DNA of 64,000 nucleotides, taken from the NCBI GenBank assembly GCA_934524985.1, contig CAKSYT010000011.1, positions 1 through 64,000 on the forward strand. Reading direction: 5' to 3'. This document shows, in pieces, positions 16,316-24,272 of the stretch (its first letter is position 1; every line of letters starts with the position of its first letter). This DNA comes from an uncultured Faecalibacterium sp. GTDB taxonomy: Bacteria > Bacillota > Clostridia > Oscillospirales > Ruminococcaceae. The translations under genes and the position numbers were made by a program. The notes beneath the pieces were generated by a model that saw only the letters and a program-made list of their open reading frames with translations, made no database searches and had not been told where the DNA came from.

Positions 16316-17245
16316 ATGAAAGATATCAAAAAATATCAGGGTGTCATCCCTGCCTTTTACGCCTGCTATGACGCAGAGGGCAACATCTCGGTGGAGGGGG
16401 TCAAGGCGCTGACCCGCCACCTGATCGCCAAGGGCGTCAAGGGTGTGTATGTGGGCGGCTCCTCCGGCGAGTGCATCTACCAGCACGTCGAGGAGCGCAA
16501 GACGGTTCTGGAAGCCGTGATGAGCGAAGCCAAGGGCAAGCTGACCGTGATCGCCCACGTTGGCTGCAACAACACCGCCGACAGCATGGAGCTGGCACGC
16601 CACGCCGAGAGCGTGGGTGTGGACGCCATTGCCTCCATCCCGCCCATCTACTTCCACCTGCCGGAGTACGCCATTGCCAAGTACTGGAACGATATGTCCG
16701 CAGCCGCCCCGAACACCGAGTTCGTCATCTACAACATCCCGCAGCTGGCCGGCACGGCGCTGACCATGAGCCTGCTGAACGAGATGCTGAAGAACCCCAA
16801 CGTGGTAGCCGTGAAGAACAGCTCCATGCCCACGCAGGACATCCAGATGTTCAAGGATGCCGGTATTGCCGCCCGCGGCGAGGGCAACTTTGTGGTGTTC
16901 AACGGCCCGGACGAGCAGTTTGTTTCCGGCCGCGTCATCGGCGCAGACGGCGGCATCGGCGGCACCTACGCCGTGATGCCGGAGTTGTATCTGGCCATGA
17001 ACGCCCATCTGGAAAAGGGCGAGATCGCAAAGGCTCGTGCCATCCAGTACGAGGCCAACCGCATCATCTATAAGATGTGCTCTGCCCACGGCAACCTGTA
17101 TGCGGTGCAAAAGGAGATCCTGCGCCGGATGTACGGGCTGGAACTGGGCAGCGTGCGCGCCCCGATGCCCGGCCTGATCCCCGAGGATGAAGCCATCGTG
17201 GCCGAGGCACAGGCCATGATCGAAGCCGCCATCGCAAAGCTGTAA
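16316..17245 (+). CDS. nanA: N-acetylneuraminate lyase
   Basis: 309 residues, DHDPS/NAL TIM barrel. GGSSGE (47-52) binds the pyruvate carboxylate, Tyr139 in YNIP is the acid/base residue, and Lys167 in VAVKNSS forms the Schiff base. It splits sialic acid into N-acetylmannosamine and pyruvate. The operon order with nanE and nanK supports lyase over dihydrodipicolinate synthase. Confidence 0.88.
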   Translation: MKDIKKYQGVIPAFYACYDAEGNISVEGVKALTRHLIAKGVKGVYVGGSSGECIYQHVEERKTVLEAVMSEAKGKLTVIAHVGCNNTADSMELARHAESVGVDAIASIPPIYFHLPEYAIAKYWNDMSAAAPNTEFVIYNIPQLAGTALTMSLLNEMLKNPNVVAVKNSSMPTQDIQMFKDAGIAARGEGNFVVFNGPDEQFVSGRVIGADGGIGGTYAVMPELYLAMNAHLEKGEIAKARAIQYEANRIIYKMCSAHGNLYAVQKEILRRMYGLELGSVRAPMPGLIPEDEAIVAEAQAMIEAAIAKL

Positions 17246-17252
17246 CAAAATA

Positions 17253-17298
17253 AAAGCGCCCCTCTCCGTCTCTTTTTCAGAGGGGAGGCGGGCGCTTC
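17253..17298 (+). terminator. Intra-operon hairpin after nanA
   Basis: AAGCGCCC...GGGCGCTT with inner CCTCT/AGAGG, followed by CTTTTATT. Likely a partial terminator or RNA-stabilising structure. Confidence 0.55.
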
Positions 17299-17318
17299 TT
17301 TTATTGGAGGAAACGCAA

Positions 17319-17768
17319 ATGATCTGCGATACCCTGCAGCATCTGGGGCGGTACAGGGGACTGCACCCTAACTTGGATACCGCCATCGACTATCTGCTTA
17401 CCCACGACCTTGCCGCTCTGCCGCTTGGACGCACCGAGGTGGATGGGGACAAGGTGTTCATCAACCTGATGGATGCCACATTGCACCCGGACGCGGGTTA
17501 CCACCCGGAGTACCACAAGCGCTACGCCGATTTACAGCTGGACCTTACCGGCAGCGAAGGCTGGGGCTACACCACGGTGCCCGGCGCGGAGATCGGGGAA
17601 TTTACCGGGGACTGCGGCTTTCAGGCCAGCGCCAGCGTAGTGACCGGCGCACTGGGCGAGGGACGATTTGTACTGTTCTTCCCGGAGGAACTGCATAAAC
17701 CCGGCCTTGTACAGCACGGATGCGTCAGCGTGCGCAAGGCAGTCGTCAAGATCAGAATGGAGGAGTAA
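17319..17768 (+). CDS. YhcH/YjgK/TabA-family protein, candidate sialic acid anomerase or mutarotase
   Basis: 149 residues from ATG at 17319 (GGAGG 9 bases upstream). DUF386 cupin with ADLQLDLTGSEGWGY, and a C-terminal FPEELHKPGLV containing the conserved His/Glu that bind metal. Family members in nan operons (NanQ) speed anomer interconversion of released sialic acid. Stop overlaps the Shine-Dalgarno of nanE. Confidence 0.8.
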   Translation: MICDTLQHLGRYRGLHPNLDTAIDYLLTHDLAALPLGRTEVDGDKVFINLMDATLHPDAGYHPEYHKRYADLQLDLTGSEGWGYTTVPGAEIGEFTGDCGFQASASVVTGALGEGRFVLFFPEELHKPGLVQHGCVSVRKAVVKIRMEE

Positions 17769-17772
17769 GACC

Positions 17773-18477
17773 ATGGAAAAGGAAAAGCTGTTTGCACAGA
17801 TCAAGGGCGGGCTCATCGTGTCCTGTCAGGCACTGGAGCACGAGCCGCTGTACACCAAGGAGGGCGGCGTGATGCCCCTGATGGCGAAAGCTGCTGCCAT
17901 GAGCGGTGCTGTGGGCATCCGCGCCAACACCGTGCGGGACATTACCCAGATCAAGCAGGTGGTGGACCTGCCGGTCATCGGCATCATCAAAAAGGATTAC
18001 CCCGGCACGCCCATGTACATCACCGTCACCATGAAGGAAGTGGACGAGCTGGTGGCCTGCGGGGTGGATATCCTTGCCGTGCAGGGCACCGGTGCCTTGC
18101 GCCCGGACGGCTCCACCTCCGCGCAGTTCATCCGCGCCATCAAGGCAAAGTACCCCGAGCAGCTGGTGATGGCAGACTGCGATAACCTTGAAAATGCCAT
18201 GCTCTGCGCCGAAGCCGGTGCCGACTTTGTGGGCACCACCATGCGCGGCTACACCCCGGAGACCACCGGCATTGACGATATCGATTTTGACTTCATCCGC
18301 AAGCTGTCCGCAGAGTGCCCGGCAAAGATCATTGCCGAAGGTCACATCCACTACCCGGAGCAGGCGGTCAAGGCGCTGGAGGCCGGTGCCTTTGCGCTGG
18401 TGGTGGGCGGTGCCATTACCCGCCCGGCAGAGATCACCGCACGCTTTACCGGTGCCATCAACGCCGCTAAAAAATAA
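17773..18477 (+). CDS. nanE: N-acylglucosamine-6-phosphate 2-epimerase
   Basis: 234 residues from ATG at 17773, AGGAG just upstream. TIM barrel with GLIVSCQALEHEPL at the N-terminus, PVIGIIKKDYPGTP and ADCDNLENAML, and GGAITRPAEIT near the end for phosphate binding. Converts ManNAc-6-phosphate to GlcNAc-6-phosphate. Works after NanK and feeds NagA/NagB, which are not in this window. Confidence 0.92.
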   Translation: MEKEKLFAQIKGGLIVSCQALEHEPLYTKEGGVMPLMAKAAAMSGAVGIRANTVRDITQIKQVVDLPVIGIIKKDYPGTPMYITVTMKEVDELVACGVDILAVQGTGALRPDGSTSAQFIRAIKAKYPEQLVMADCDNLENAMLCAEAGADFVGTTMRGYTPETTGIDDIDFDFIRKLSAECPAKIIAEGHIHYPEQAVKALEAGAFALVVGGAITRPAEITARFTGAINAAKK

Positions 18478-18495
18478 CACAGGGGAGTGCCTGCT

Positions 18496-19425
18496 ATGAA
18501 ACACTATCTTGGTATCGACATCGGCGGCACTGCCGTCAAGCTGGGCATCGTGGACGAGACCGGCGCGGTGCTGGCAAAAGCCGAGGAGAGCGTAAGCTTT
18601 GACGGCTACCGCACCCCCATCCTGACCACGGTGCTCAGGGCTGCACAGGACTTCCTTGCCGCGCAGAACATCCCGGCGGAAAGCCTTGCGGGCATCGGCG
18701 TTTCTGCCACCGGGCAGATCGACAGCCGCAAAGGCATTGTGGCGGGCACCTGCGGCAACCTGCCCAACTACATCGGCGCACCCATCAAGGCGGAGCTGGA
18801 AAAGACCTTTGGCTTGCCGGTCACGGTAGCCAACGATGCCAACTGCATGACGCTGGGCGAAGTGTGGGTCGGCGGTGCGCAGGGCTATACGGACGTCATC
18901 GGCGTGACGCTGGGCACCGGCGTAGGCGGCGGCATCCTGACCGGCGGCCGTCTGCTGGAAGGTGCGCGGGGTCTGGGCGGCGAACTGGGACACTACCGTA
19001 CCCACGCGCTGGACGGCGTGGACTGCACCTGCGGCGCAAAGGGCTGCTGGGAGCGCTACGCTGCCACCACCGCCCTTGTACGCGCCGCGCAGGAAAAGGA
19101 CCCGGCATGGAAGGACGGCCGCGCCATCTTTGCCGCCGCCGAGGCGGGCAATGAGACGGTGCTGGCGCTGCTGGACGCATGGACGGACGAGATCGCGCAG
19201 GGGCTGGCGGGCATGGTGCATATCTTCAACCCGCAGCTGATTTTAATTGGCGGCGGCGTGTCTGCCCAGCAGAAGCTGCTCATCGACCCCATTGCCGCCA
19301 AGGTAAAGGCCGCAGTCATGCCCGCCTTTGCCGAGGGTCTGGAGATCCGCGCCGCACAGCTGCACAACGATGCCGGGATGGTAGGCGCTGTGTACTACTT
19401 CCGGCAGACGATGGAAAAGGAGTGA
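18496..19425 (+). CDS. nanK: ROK-family N-acetylmannosamine kinase
   Basis: 309 residues from ATG at 18496; a GTG at 18487 overlaps the Shine-Dalgarno. N-terminal ATP motif GIDIGGTAVKLG (6-17), sugar-binding GGELGHYRTH (His166) and zinc motif CTCGAKGC (Cys177, 179, 184). Phosphorylates ManNAc from NanA. Eighteen bases after nanE. Confidence 0.88.
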   Translation: MKHYLGIDIGGTAVKLGIVDETGAVLAKAEESVSFDGYRTPILTTVLRAAQDFLAAQNIPAESLAGIGVSATGQIDSRKGIVAGTCGNLPNYIGAPIKAELEKTFGLPVTVANDANCMTLGEVWVGGAQGYTDVIGVTLGTGVGGGILTGGRLLEGARGLGGELGHYRTHALDGVDCTCGAKGCWERYAATTALVRAAQEKDPAWKDGRAIFAAAEAGNETVLALLDAWTDEIAQGLAGMVHIFNPQLILIGGGVSAQQKLLIDPIAAKVKAAVMPAFAEGLEIRAAQLHNDAGMVGAVYYFRQTMEKE

Positions 19426-19432
19426 TTCGGTT

Positions 19433-20071
19433 ATGAAAAAGCATATTCTCTGTCTGGGTGATTCCAACACCCACGGCTATTGCGCCGACCCCAACGACTG
19501 CGCCGACCACGGCATCCGCTTCAACGAGGACGAGCGCTGGACCTGCCGCCTGCAAAAGGCGCTGGGCGAGGAGTATCTGGTCACCGAGGAGGGGCTTTCC
19601 GGCCGCACCACCGTGTTCGTGGACCCGCTGCACGAGTCCATGGACGCACTGAGCGTGGCTTACGCCCTGCTCAAGAGCCACGAGGTCATCGACCTGCTCA
19701 TCATCATGCTGGGCACGAATGACGTCAAGGAGCGCTTTGGCGCAAACGCCGCCTGCATCGGCGCGGGCATGGAGCGGCTGCTGCTCAAGGTCAAGAGCGT
19801 GGACTGCTGGGGCGGTAAAGTGCCCAACATTCTGGTGGTGGCTCCGCCCTGCATCAAGGACGGCTTCCACGATGCCGTCATGGGCGCAGGCTGCGTGGAA
19901 AAATCCCGCGGGGTCGCCGAGCAGCTGCGCATCGTAGCCGAGCGGCAGGGCGTGCACTTTATGGACGCCGCCGAGTGCGAGTTCAACGAGGTGGACTTTA
20001 TGCACCTGACCTGCAAGGGTCACGCCCGGCTGGCAGAGCTGCTGGGCGCAGAAGTGCCCAAGCTGGTCTGA
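19433..20071 (+). CDS. SGNH/GDSL hydrolase, candidate sialate O-acetylesterase
   Basis: 212 residues. Block I GDSN at 9-12 with nucleophile Ser11, block III GTND near 98-101, and block V DFMH (Asp188, His191). Resembles the ArE/TesA-like esterases. It starts 7 bases after nanK with no own promoter, so it probably removes O-acetyl groups from sialic acid or ManNAc before catabolism; that substrate is inferred from context only. No signal peptide, so it acts in the cytoplasm on imported sugar. Confidence 0.75.
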   Translation: MKKHILCLGDSNTHGYCADPNDCADHGIRFNEDERWTCRLQKALGEEYLVTEEGLSGRTTVFVDPLHESMDALSVAYALLKSHEVIDLLIIMLGTNDVKERFGANAACIGAGMERLLLKVKSVDCWGGKVPNILVVAPPCIKDGFHDAVMGAGCVEKSRGVAEQLRIVAERQGVHFMDAAECEFNEVDFMHLTCKGHARLAELLGAEVPKLV

Positions 20072-20088
20072 GCAAAAAGATGTCGGAG

Positions 20089-20128
20089 TGATCCCGGAAG
20101 GTCTGCGGACTTTCCGGGATCGCATTTT
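20089..20128 (+). terminator. Terminator of the sialic acid operon
   Basis: GATCCCGGAA...TTCCGGGATC stem with TCTGCGGA loop, then GCATTTTC. T-run is short but the stem is strong. Confidence 0.65.
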
Positions 20129-20221
20129 CATGCAAGCAGGGGAGAGAGCACGATTTCCGGGACGGCAAGGAAAAGGCACGCGGCTAGCGCTGCTTTTTCC
20201 TCCATACTGCCGCCTTTTTTG

Positions 20222-20250
20222 TTGACAAGGCACCGGCTTGCTATTATAAT
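20222..20250 (+). promoter_or_regulatory. greA-lysS promoter
   Basis: TTGACA (20222-20227), 17 bases, TATAAT (20245-20250): consensus in both boxes, as expected for a housekeeping operon. Confidence 0.85.
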
Positions 20251-20330
20251 AGTGTAGTCAAAATGGCATTCCTGTGCGGCTTTGTGGCTGCGCGAAACAA
20301 ATACAGCTAATAACAAGGAGAGATTCTCAA

Positions 20331-20816
20331 ATGGCACAAGAGATCAAGATGTCCGCTGCCGGTCTGAAGGCAATGCAGGAGGAACTGGAATACCTCAAAA
20401 CCGTCCGCCGCAAGGAGCTGGCTGAAGAGATCAAGGAAGCCCGCAGCCACGGCGACCTGTCTGAGAACAGCGAGTACGACGAGGCCAAGAATACGCAGGG
20501 TCTGGTGGAGAACCGCATCACCGAGCTGGAGCAGACCATCAAGAACGCAGTTCTGATCGACGAGAGCGAGCTGAGCGTGGATAACGTTTCTGTGGGTACT
20601 CACGTCACCATCCGCGAGACCGGCGAGGACGAAGCCGAGGAATACGATATCGTGGGCCGCACCGAAGCTGACGCCTTCAGCGGCAAGATCAGCGATGAGA
20701 GCCCCGTGGGCCACGCCCTGATGGGCAAGGCCGTGGGCGATAAGGCCGAAGTGCTGCTGCCCACCGGCCAGACCGTGGAGTACACCGTGCTGGCTATCAC
20801 CCATTCTGCAAACTAA
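20331..20816 (+). CDS. greA: Transcription elongation factor GreA
   Basis: 161 residues from ATG at 20331 (AAGGAG 10 bases upstream). N-terminal coiled coil with the tip acidic pair in GDLSENSEYDEAK, and C-terminal FKBP-like domain ending SPVGHALMGKAVGD and VEYTVLAI. Stimulates cleavage of backtracked RNA in RNA polymerase. Twelve bases upstream of lysS. Confidence 0.95.
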   Translation: MAQEIKMSAAGLKAMQEELEYLKTVRRKELAEEIKEARSHGDLSENSEYDEAKNTQGLVENRITELEQTIKNAVLIDESELSVDNVSVGTHVTIRETGEDEAEEYDIVGRTEADAFSGKISDESPVGHALMGKAVGDKAEVLLPTGQTVEYTVLAITHSAN

Positions 20817-20828
20817 GTAGGAGTAACC

Positions 20829-22340
20829 ATGGAAGAGCAAAAGAGAAACCCCGCTGCGGGTCTGTCCGAGAGCGAGCAGGTACAGGTGCGCCGCCAGAAG
20901 CTGGCCGACCTGCGGGCCGCCGGCAACGACCCCTTTACCCTGACCAAGTTCCCGCAGGACGCCTATTCTGCCGACCTGAAGGAAGAATTTAAGGAGCTGC
21001 CCAACGAGACCGACAGCGGCAAGCTGGTGGCACTGGCAGGCCGTATGATGTCCAAGCGCGTCATGGGCAAGGCAAGCTTTGCCCATCTGCGCGATGACAA
21101 GGGCGATATCCAGCTTTACGTCCGCCGCGACGAGCTGGGTGATGAGTCCTACGCCGCTTTTAAAAAGCTGGACGTGGGCGACATCATCGGCGTGAAGGGC
21201 GAGGTGTTCCGCACCAAGACCGGCGAGCTGAGCGTGCGCGCCACCGAGCTGACCCTGCTGGCCAAGAGCCTGCGCCCCCTGCCCGAGAAGTTCCACGGCC
21301 TGACCGATACCGAGATGCGTTATCGCCAGCGCTATGTGGACCTGATCGCAAACCCGGAGGTGAAGGACACCTTCGTCAAGCGCAGTCAGATCCTGAAGGA
21401 GATCCGCGCTTATCTGGACGAGAAGGGCTTCTTGGAGGTTGACACCCCCATCCTGACCCCGTTCGAGATCGGTGCTTCTGCACGCCCCTTCTACACCCAT
21501 CACAACAGCCTGAACATGGACATGGTGCTGCGCATCGAGACCGAGCTGTACCTCAAGCGCCTGATCGTGGGCGGTATGGATCGCGTGTACGAAGTGGGTC
21601 GCATCTTCCGCAACGAGGGCATGGACCCCAAGCATAACCCGGAGTTTACCTCTATTGAGTTGTATCAGGCCTTTACCGATTTCCACGGCATGATGGATCT
21701 GGTGGAGGAGCTGTACAAGCGCCTTGCCCTCAAGATCTGCGGCAGTCTGGTCATCCCGTATCAGGGCAAGCAGATCGATATGGGTCACTGGGAGCGCCTG
21801 ACCATGGTGGAGGCCGTGAAGAAGTATTCCGGCGTGGACTTTAACGACTGGCAGACCGATGCAGACGCCATCGCCGCCGCCAAGGCACACAACGTGGAGC
21901 TGCCCGAGGTGCCCACCAAGGGTGCCATCCTGGCCGAGTTCTTCGACGCCTTTGTGGAGGACAAGCTGATCCAGCCCACCTTCATCTACGATTACCCTGT
22001 GGAGATCAGCCCGCTGGCCAAGCGCAAGCCGGATGATCCCGCTTTCACCGAGCGCTTCGAGTATTTCATCGACTGCACCGAGTACGGCAACGCCTTCAGC
22101 GAGTTGAACGACCCCATCGACCAGAAGGGCCGCTTCGAGCGTCAGGTGGCCGAGCGCAAGGCACTGGAGCCCGAGTGCAAGGCACAGGTGGATTACGATT
22201 ACGTCAATGCACTGGAGTACGGTCTGCCCCCCACGGGCGGTCTGGGCTTCGGCGTAGACCGTCTGGTGATGCTGCTCACCGATAGCGCCTCCATCCGCGA
22301 TGTGCTGCTGTTCCCCACGATGAAGCCGATTGAGCAGTGA
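20829..22340 (+). CDS. lysS: Lysyl-tRNA synthetase, class II
   Basis: 503 residues. N-terminal OB-fold anticodon domain (about 55-155), then class II motif 1 near GFLEVDTPIL, motif 2 (FRNEGMD...HNPEFTSIELY) and motif 3 (PTGGLGFGVDRL). Charges tRNA-Lys. Co-transcribed with greA, as in many Firmicutes. Confidence 0.96.
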   Translation: MEEQKRNPAAGLSESEQVQVRRQKLADLRAAGNDPFTLTKFPQDAYSADLKEEFKELPNETDSGKLVALAGRMMSKRVMGKASFAHLRDDKGDIQLYVRRDELGDESYAAFKKLDVGDIIGVKGEVFRTKTGELSVRATELTLLAKSLRPLPEKFHGLTDTEMRYRQRYVDLIANPEVKDTFVKRSQILKEIRAYLDEKGFLEVDTPILTPFEIGASARPFYTHHNSLNMDMVLRIETELYLKRLIVGGMDRVYEVGRIFRNEGMDPKHNPEFTSIELYQAFTDFHGMMDLVEELYKRLALKICGSLVIPYQGKQIDMGHWERLTMVEAVKKYSGVDFNDWQTDADAIAAAKAHNVELPEVPTKGAILAEFFDAFVEDKLIQPTFIYDYPVEISPLAKRKPDDPAFTERFEYFIDCTEYGNAFSELNDPIDQKGRFERQVAERKALEPECKAQVDYDYVNALEYGLPPTGGLGFGVDRLVMLLTDSASIRDVLLFPTMKPIEQ

Positions 22341-22522
22341 AATGCAAAATTAAAACGCAGATACGATGAATTTTTGAACGGAATTCAAACGACATCTGCG
22401 GTACTACACCCGGGCTACACCAATTTTGGGACGTTTTCCTGAAAAGGAGCCTTACAGGGTGATGTGGTGTAAGAACTGAATAGGCGGATTGGTGTAGTAA
22501 ACATATCAGTCCTATCATAAGA

Positions 22523-22566
22523 AAAGGCAGGTACACTGTGGAAACATGGTGTACCTGCCCTTTTTA
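22523..22566 (+). terminator. Strong terminator after lysS
   Basis: GGCAGGTACAC (22526-22536) pairs with GTGTACCTGCC (22549-22559), then CTTTTT. About 185 bases after lysS, possibly bidirectional. Confidence 0.75.
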
Positions 22567-22584
22567 TCTGGGATACAGAGAATC

Positions 22585-22722
22585 AATAAGTCGCTCAAAC
22601 GATTCTCGAAGTTCGTGTGCTACAACAAGCCCTTGGAGTACGCCCAGCTCGTGCTGGGTGGTGAGGTCGAATACTACCTCTCCCTTGGCTACGACCACAG
22701 CAGGCTGGAAGGTCAAGCATAA
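22585..22722 (+). pseudogene. Coding fragment without start, C-terminal remnant
   Basis: Frame reads NKSLKRFSKFVCYNK, then PLEYAQLVLGGEVEYYLSLG and YDHSRLEGQA before TAA. It has protein-like composition and GC-rich third positions in an AT-rich surrounding, but no start codon or ribosome site. Looks like the tail of a deleted gene, perhaps from a former mobile element. Family not recognised. Confidence 0.35.
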
Positions 22723-22987
22723 AGAATACGATGCCCACCAGCCGGTGGTTTCCTGAAACTGGTTGGCAACTTCGTTTTAATGTTTTCTTGCACGTACTGA
22801 CCGGAAGAAAGATTTTGGAACCTCAGTCGATAAAATCGGAAATCCTCTGATTTTATAAAGATTATATTGCTTTTTCAACTTTTCCTATACTATACTCGAA
22901 TCACTACAGCAACCAATACCCTAGAATGCGGTGATTTTAATTTTTTAGAACATTGTGTTAAGCCAATCAAAAAAGAGGAGAATCAAT

Positions 22988-23833
22988 ATGAGGTGTAAAC
23001 TTGTTGCAACAATTGCTTTGGGAATACTGTGTGCGGCGGCCTTTGTTGGATGTTCCAAAAGCATAAAACTAAATTACGCAGAAACGTATAAAATTCAAGA
23101 TGAAAAATTGAATGGGAAAAGCAACCTTACATGGAAGAGCGAAAACACCGATATTGTCGATGTTTCTGAGGATGGAACCGTGGAGGCAAAAGCTCCCGGG
23201 AAAGCAAAGGTTGATATCAAAGATGGCAATACGCTACTTGCAACTTATGTGTTTGATGTTTCCGTCGTCCCGATTAAAGAAATTGTCTTTGCGACAGACA
23301 ATATGGAAATCACTGATGATGGCGATAATGAGATAAAGTATACGTTGTTACCTCAGGGCGCAAGCGATTATGGCATCACATGGACTTCAGCAGATGAATC
23401 GGTTGCAACGGTTGATGAAAATGGAAAGCTTGAAGCTCAATCCGCCGGAGAAACCGTTATTGTGGCAACAACGGAAAACGGAGTAAGTGCACAGTGCGCG
23501 GTTACTGTTACGAAGGTGAATGCTTGGGAAAGATTGAGCGAAGACGAGAAAAAATTTGTTGAAGCATTTCTCCCTAAAGCACACGACTTTAAAAATCCGG
23601 GATCTATGAACTTCTTGGAAGTCAGAAGCAATCCACTTAAAGCTAATGACACAGATGTTTGGTATTTTACTGTGTCCGCAACAAATGGATATGGTGCAGA
23701 TATTGTTAAGACCTACTCACTTTTGGGAGGAAGTTTCGGTGGCATGATGATTGATGCCGACAAAGTAACAGGAAAAACTGAATATAATGCTGAGTTAATT
23801 ACACAAGCCGTTCACGAAAAACTTGGCTATTAA
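22988..23833 (+). CDS. Lipoprotein with bacterial Ig-like (BIG2) domains
   Basis: 281 residues from ATG at 22988 (GAGGAG upstream). Lipobox AAFVGCSK (Cys about 18). Two BIG2-like repeats follow (about 20-90 and 95-175), each with the W.S.d..iv.V...G.V.a...G pattern (TWKSENTDIVDVSEDGTVEA; WTSADESVATVDENGKLEA). The C-terminal 100 residues are unrecognised. Surface display is expected; adhesion or binding role unknown. AT-rich, probably horizontally acquired. Confidence 0.75.
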   Translation: MRCKLVATIALGILCAAAFVGCSKSIKLNYAETYKIQDEKLNGKSNLTWKSENTDIVDVSEDGTVEAKAPGKAKVDIKDGNTLLATYVFDVSVVPIKEIVFATDNMEITDDGDNEIKYTLLPQGASDYGITWTSADESVATVDENGKLEAQSAGETVIVATTENGVSAQCAVTVTKVNAWERLSEDEKKFVEAFLPKAHDFKNPGSMNFLEVRSNPLKANDTDVWYFTVSATNGYGADIVKTYSLLGGSFGGMMIDADKVTGKTEYNAELITQAVHEKLGY

Positions 23834-24179
23834 GAACCCATGATTTATCATTTGTAAAAGCTTAGCGTGCGTAGATATTTGAAAAAAACAAGGCAATTCC
23901 AAACTTAACGCACATTTCAAACCTTGTCAAGAGGGCTAGCGTCGTCCGGCTCTCTTTTTTTGTTGTCTCGCTGCCTTTTCGCTGTCGGTTTTTATTGCAG
24001 AACACCGGCAGAGCAGGGGAGACGACCGCTCAACGAGCCCTTTCCACGGGAAAGACTGCTTTGACGATTTGCCCATAAAACGTGCGCTTGCCTTGTGGAA
24101 TCTTCCAGAGCGGCGGAGAGAAGTTTTTTGCACTGCATCAAATGTTCAGATTGTTTCAACAAAACGCCATAAAGCTGCA

Positions 24180-24208
24180 TTGCATCTTGCGGGCGTTCTT
24201 GCTATACT
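24180..24208 (+). promoter_or_regulatory. GH42 beta-galactosidase promoter
   Basis: TTGCAT (24180-24185), 17 bases, TATACT (24203-24208). Operators follow 33 bases downstream, a roadblock position. Confidence 0.65.
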
Positions 24209-24240
24209 CAGTATTGAACGCAACTTTATTTGGCAAAAAT

Positions 24241-24258
24241 GTTGCGCAATTTGCGCAA
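24241..24258. promoter_or_regulatory. Double LacI-type operator before GH42
   Basis: GTTGCGCAAT followed at once by TTGCGCAA; TTGCGCAA is a perfect palindrome present twice. The same word recurs before the LacI gene and the transporter operon. Confidence 0.7.
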
Positions 24259-24272
24259 TCAAAGGAGGAACG

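Larger units (their letters stand above)
22341..22987. other. AT-rich intergenic stretch after lysS
   Basis: Contains a terminator (22523-22566) and a coding fragment (22585-22722). The rest, 22723-22987, is AT-rich with no gene I can support until the lipoprotein ribosome site. Confidence 0.5.
23834..24272. other. Intergenic region with GH42 promoter
   Basis: 23930-23965 has an imperfect hairpin followed by seven T, a probable terminator for the lipoprotein gene. 23966-24170 shows nothing I can support. 24180-24258 holds the GH42 promoter and operators. Confidence 0.55.
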
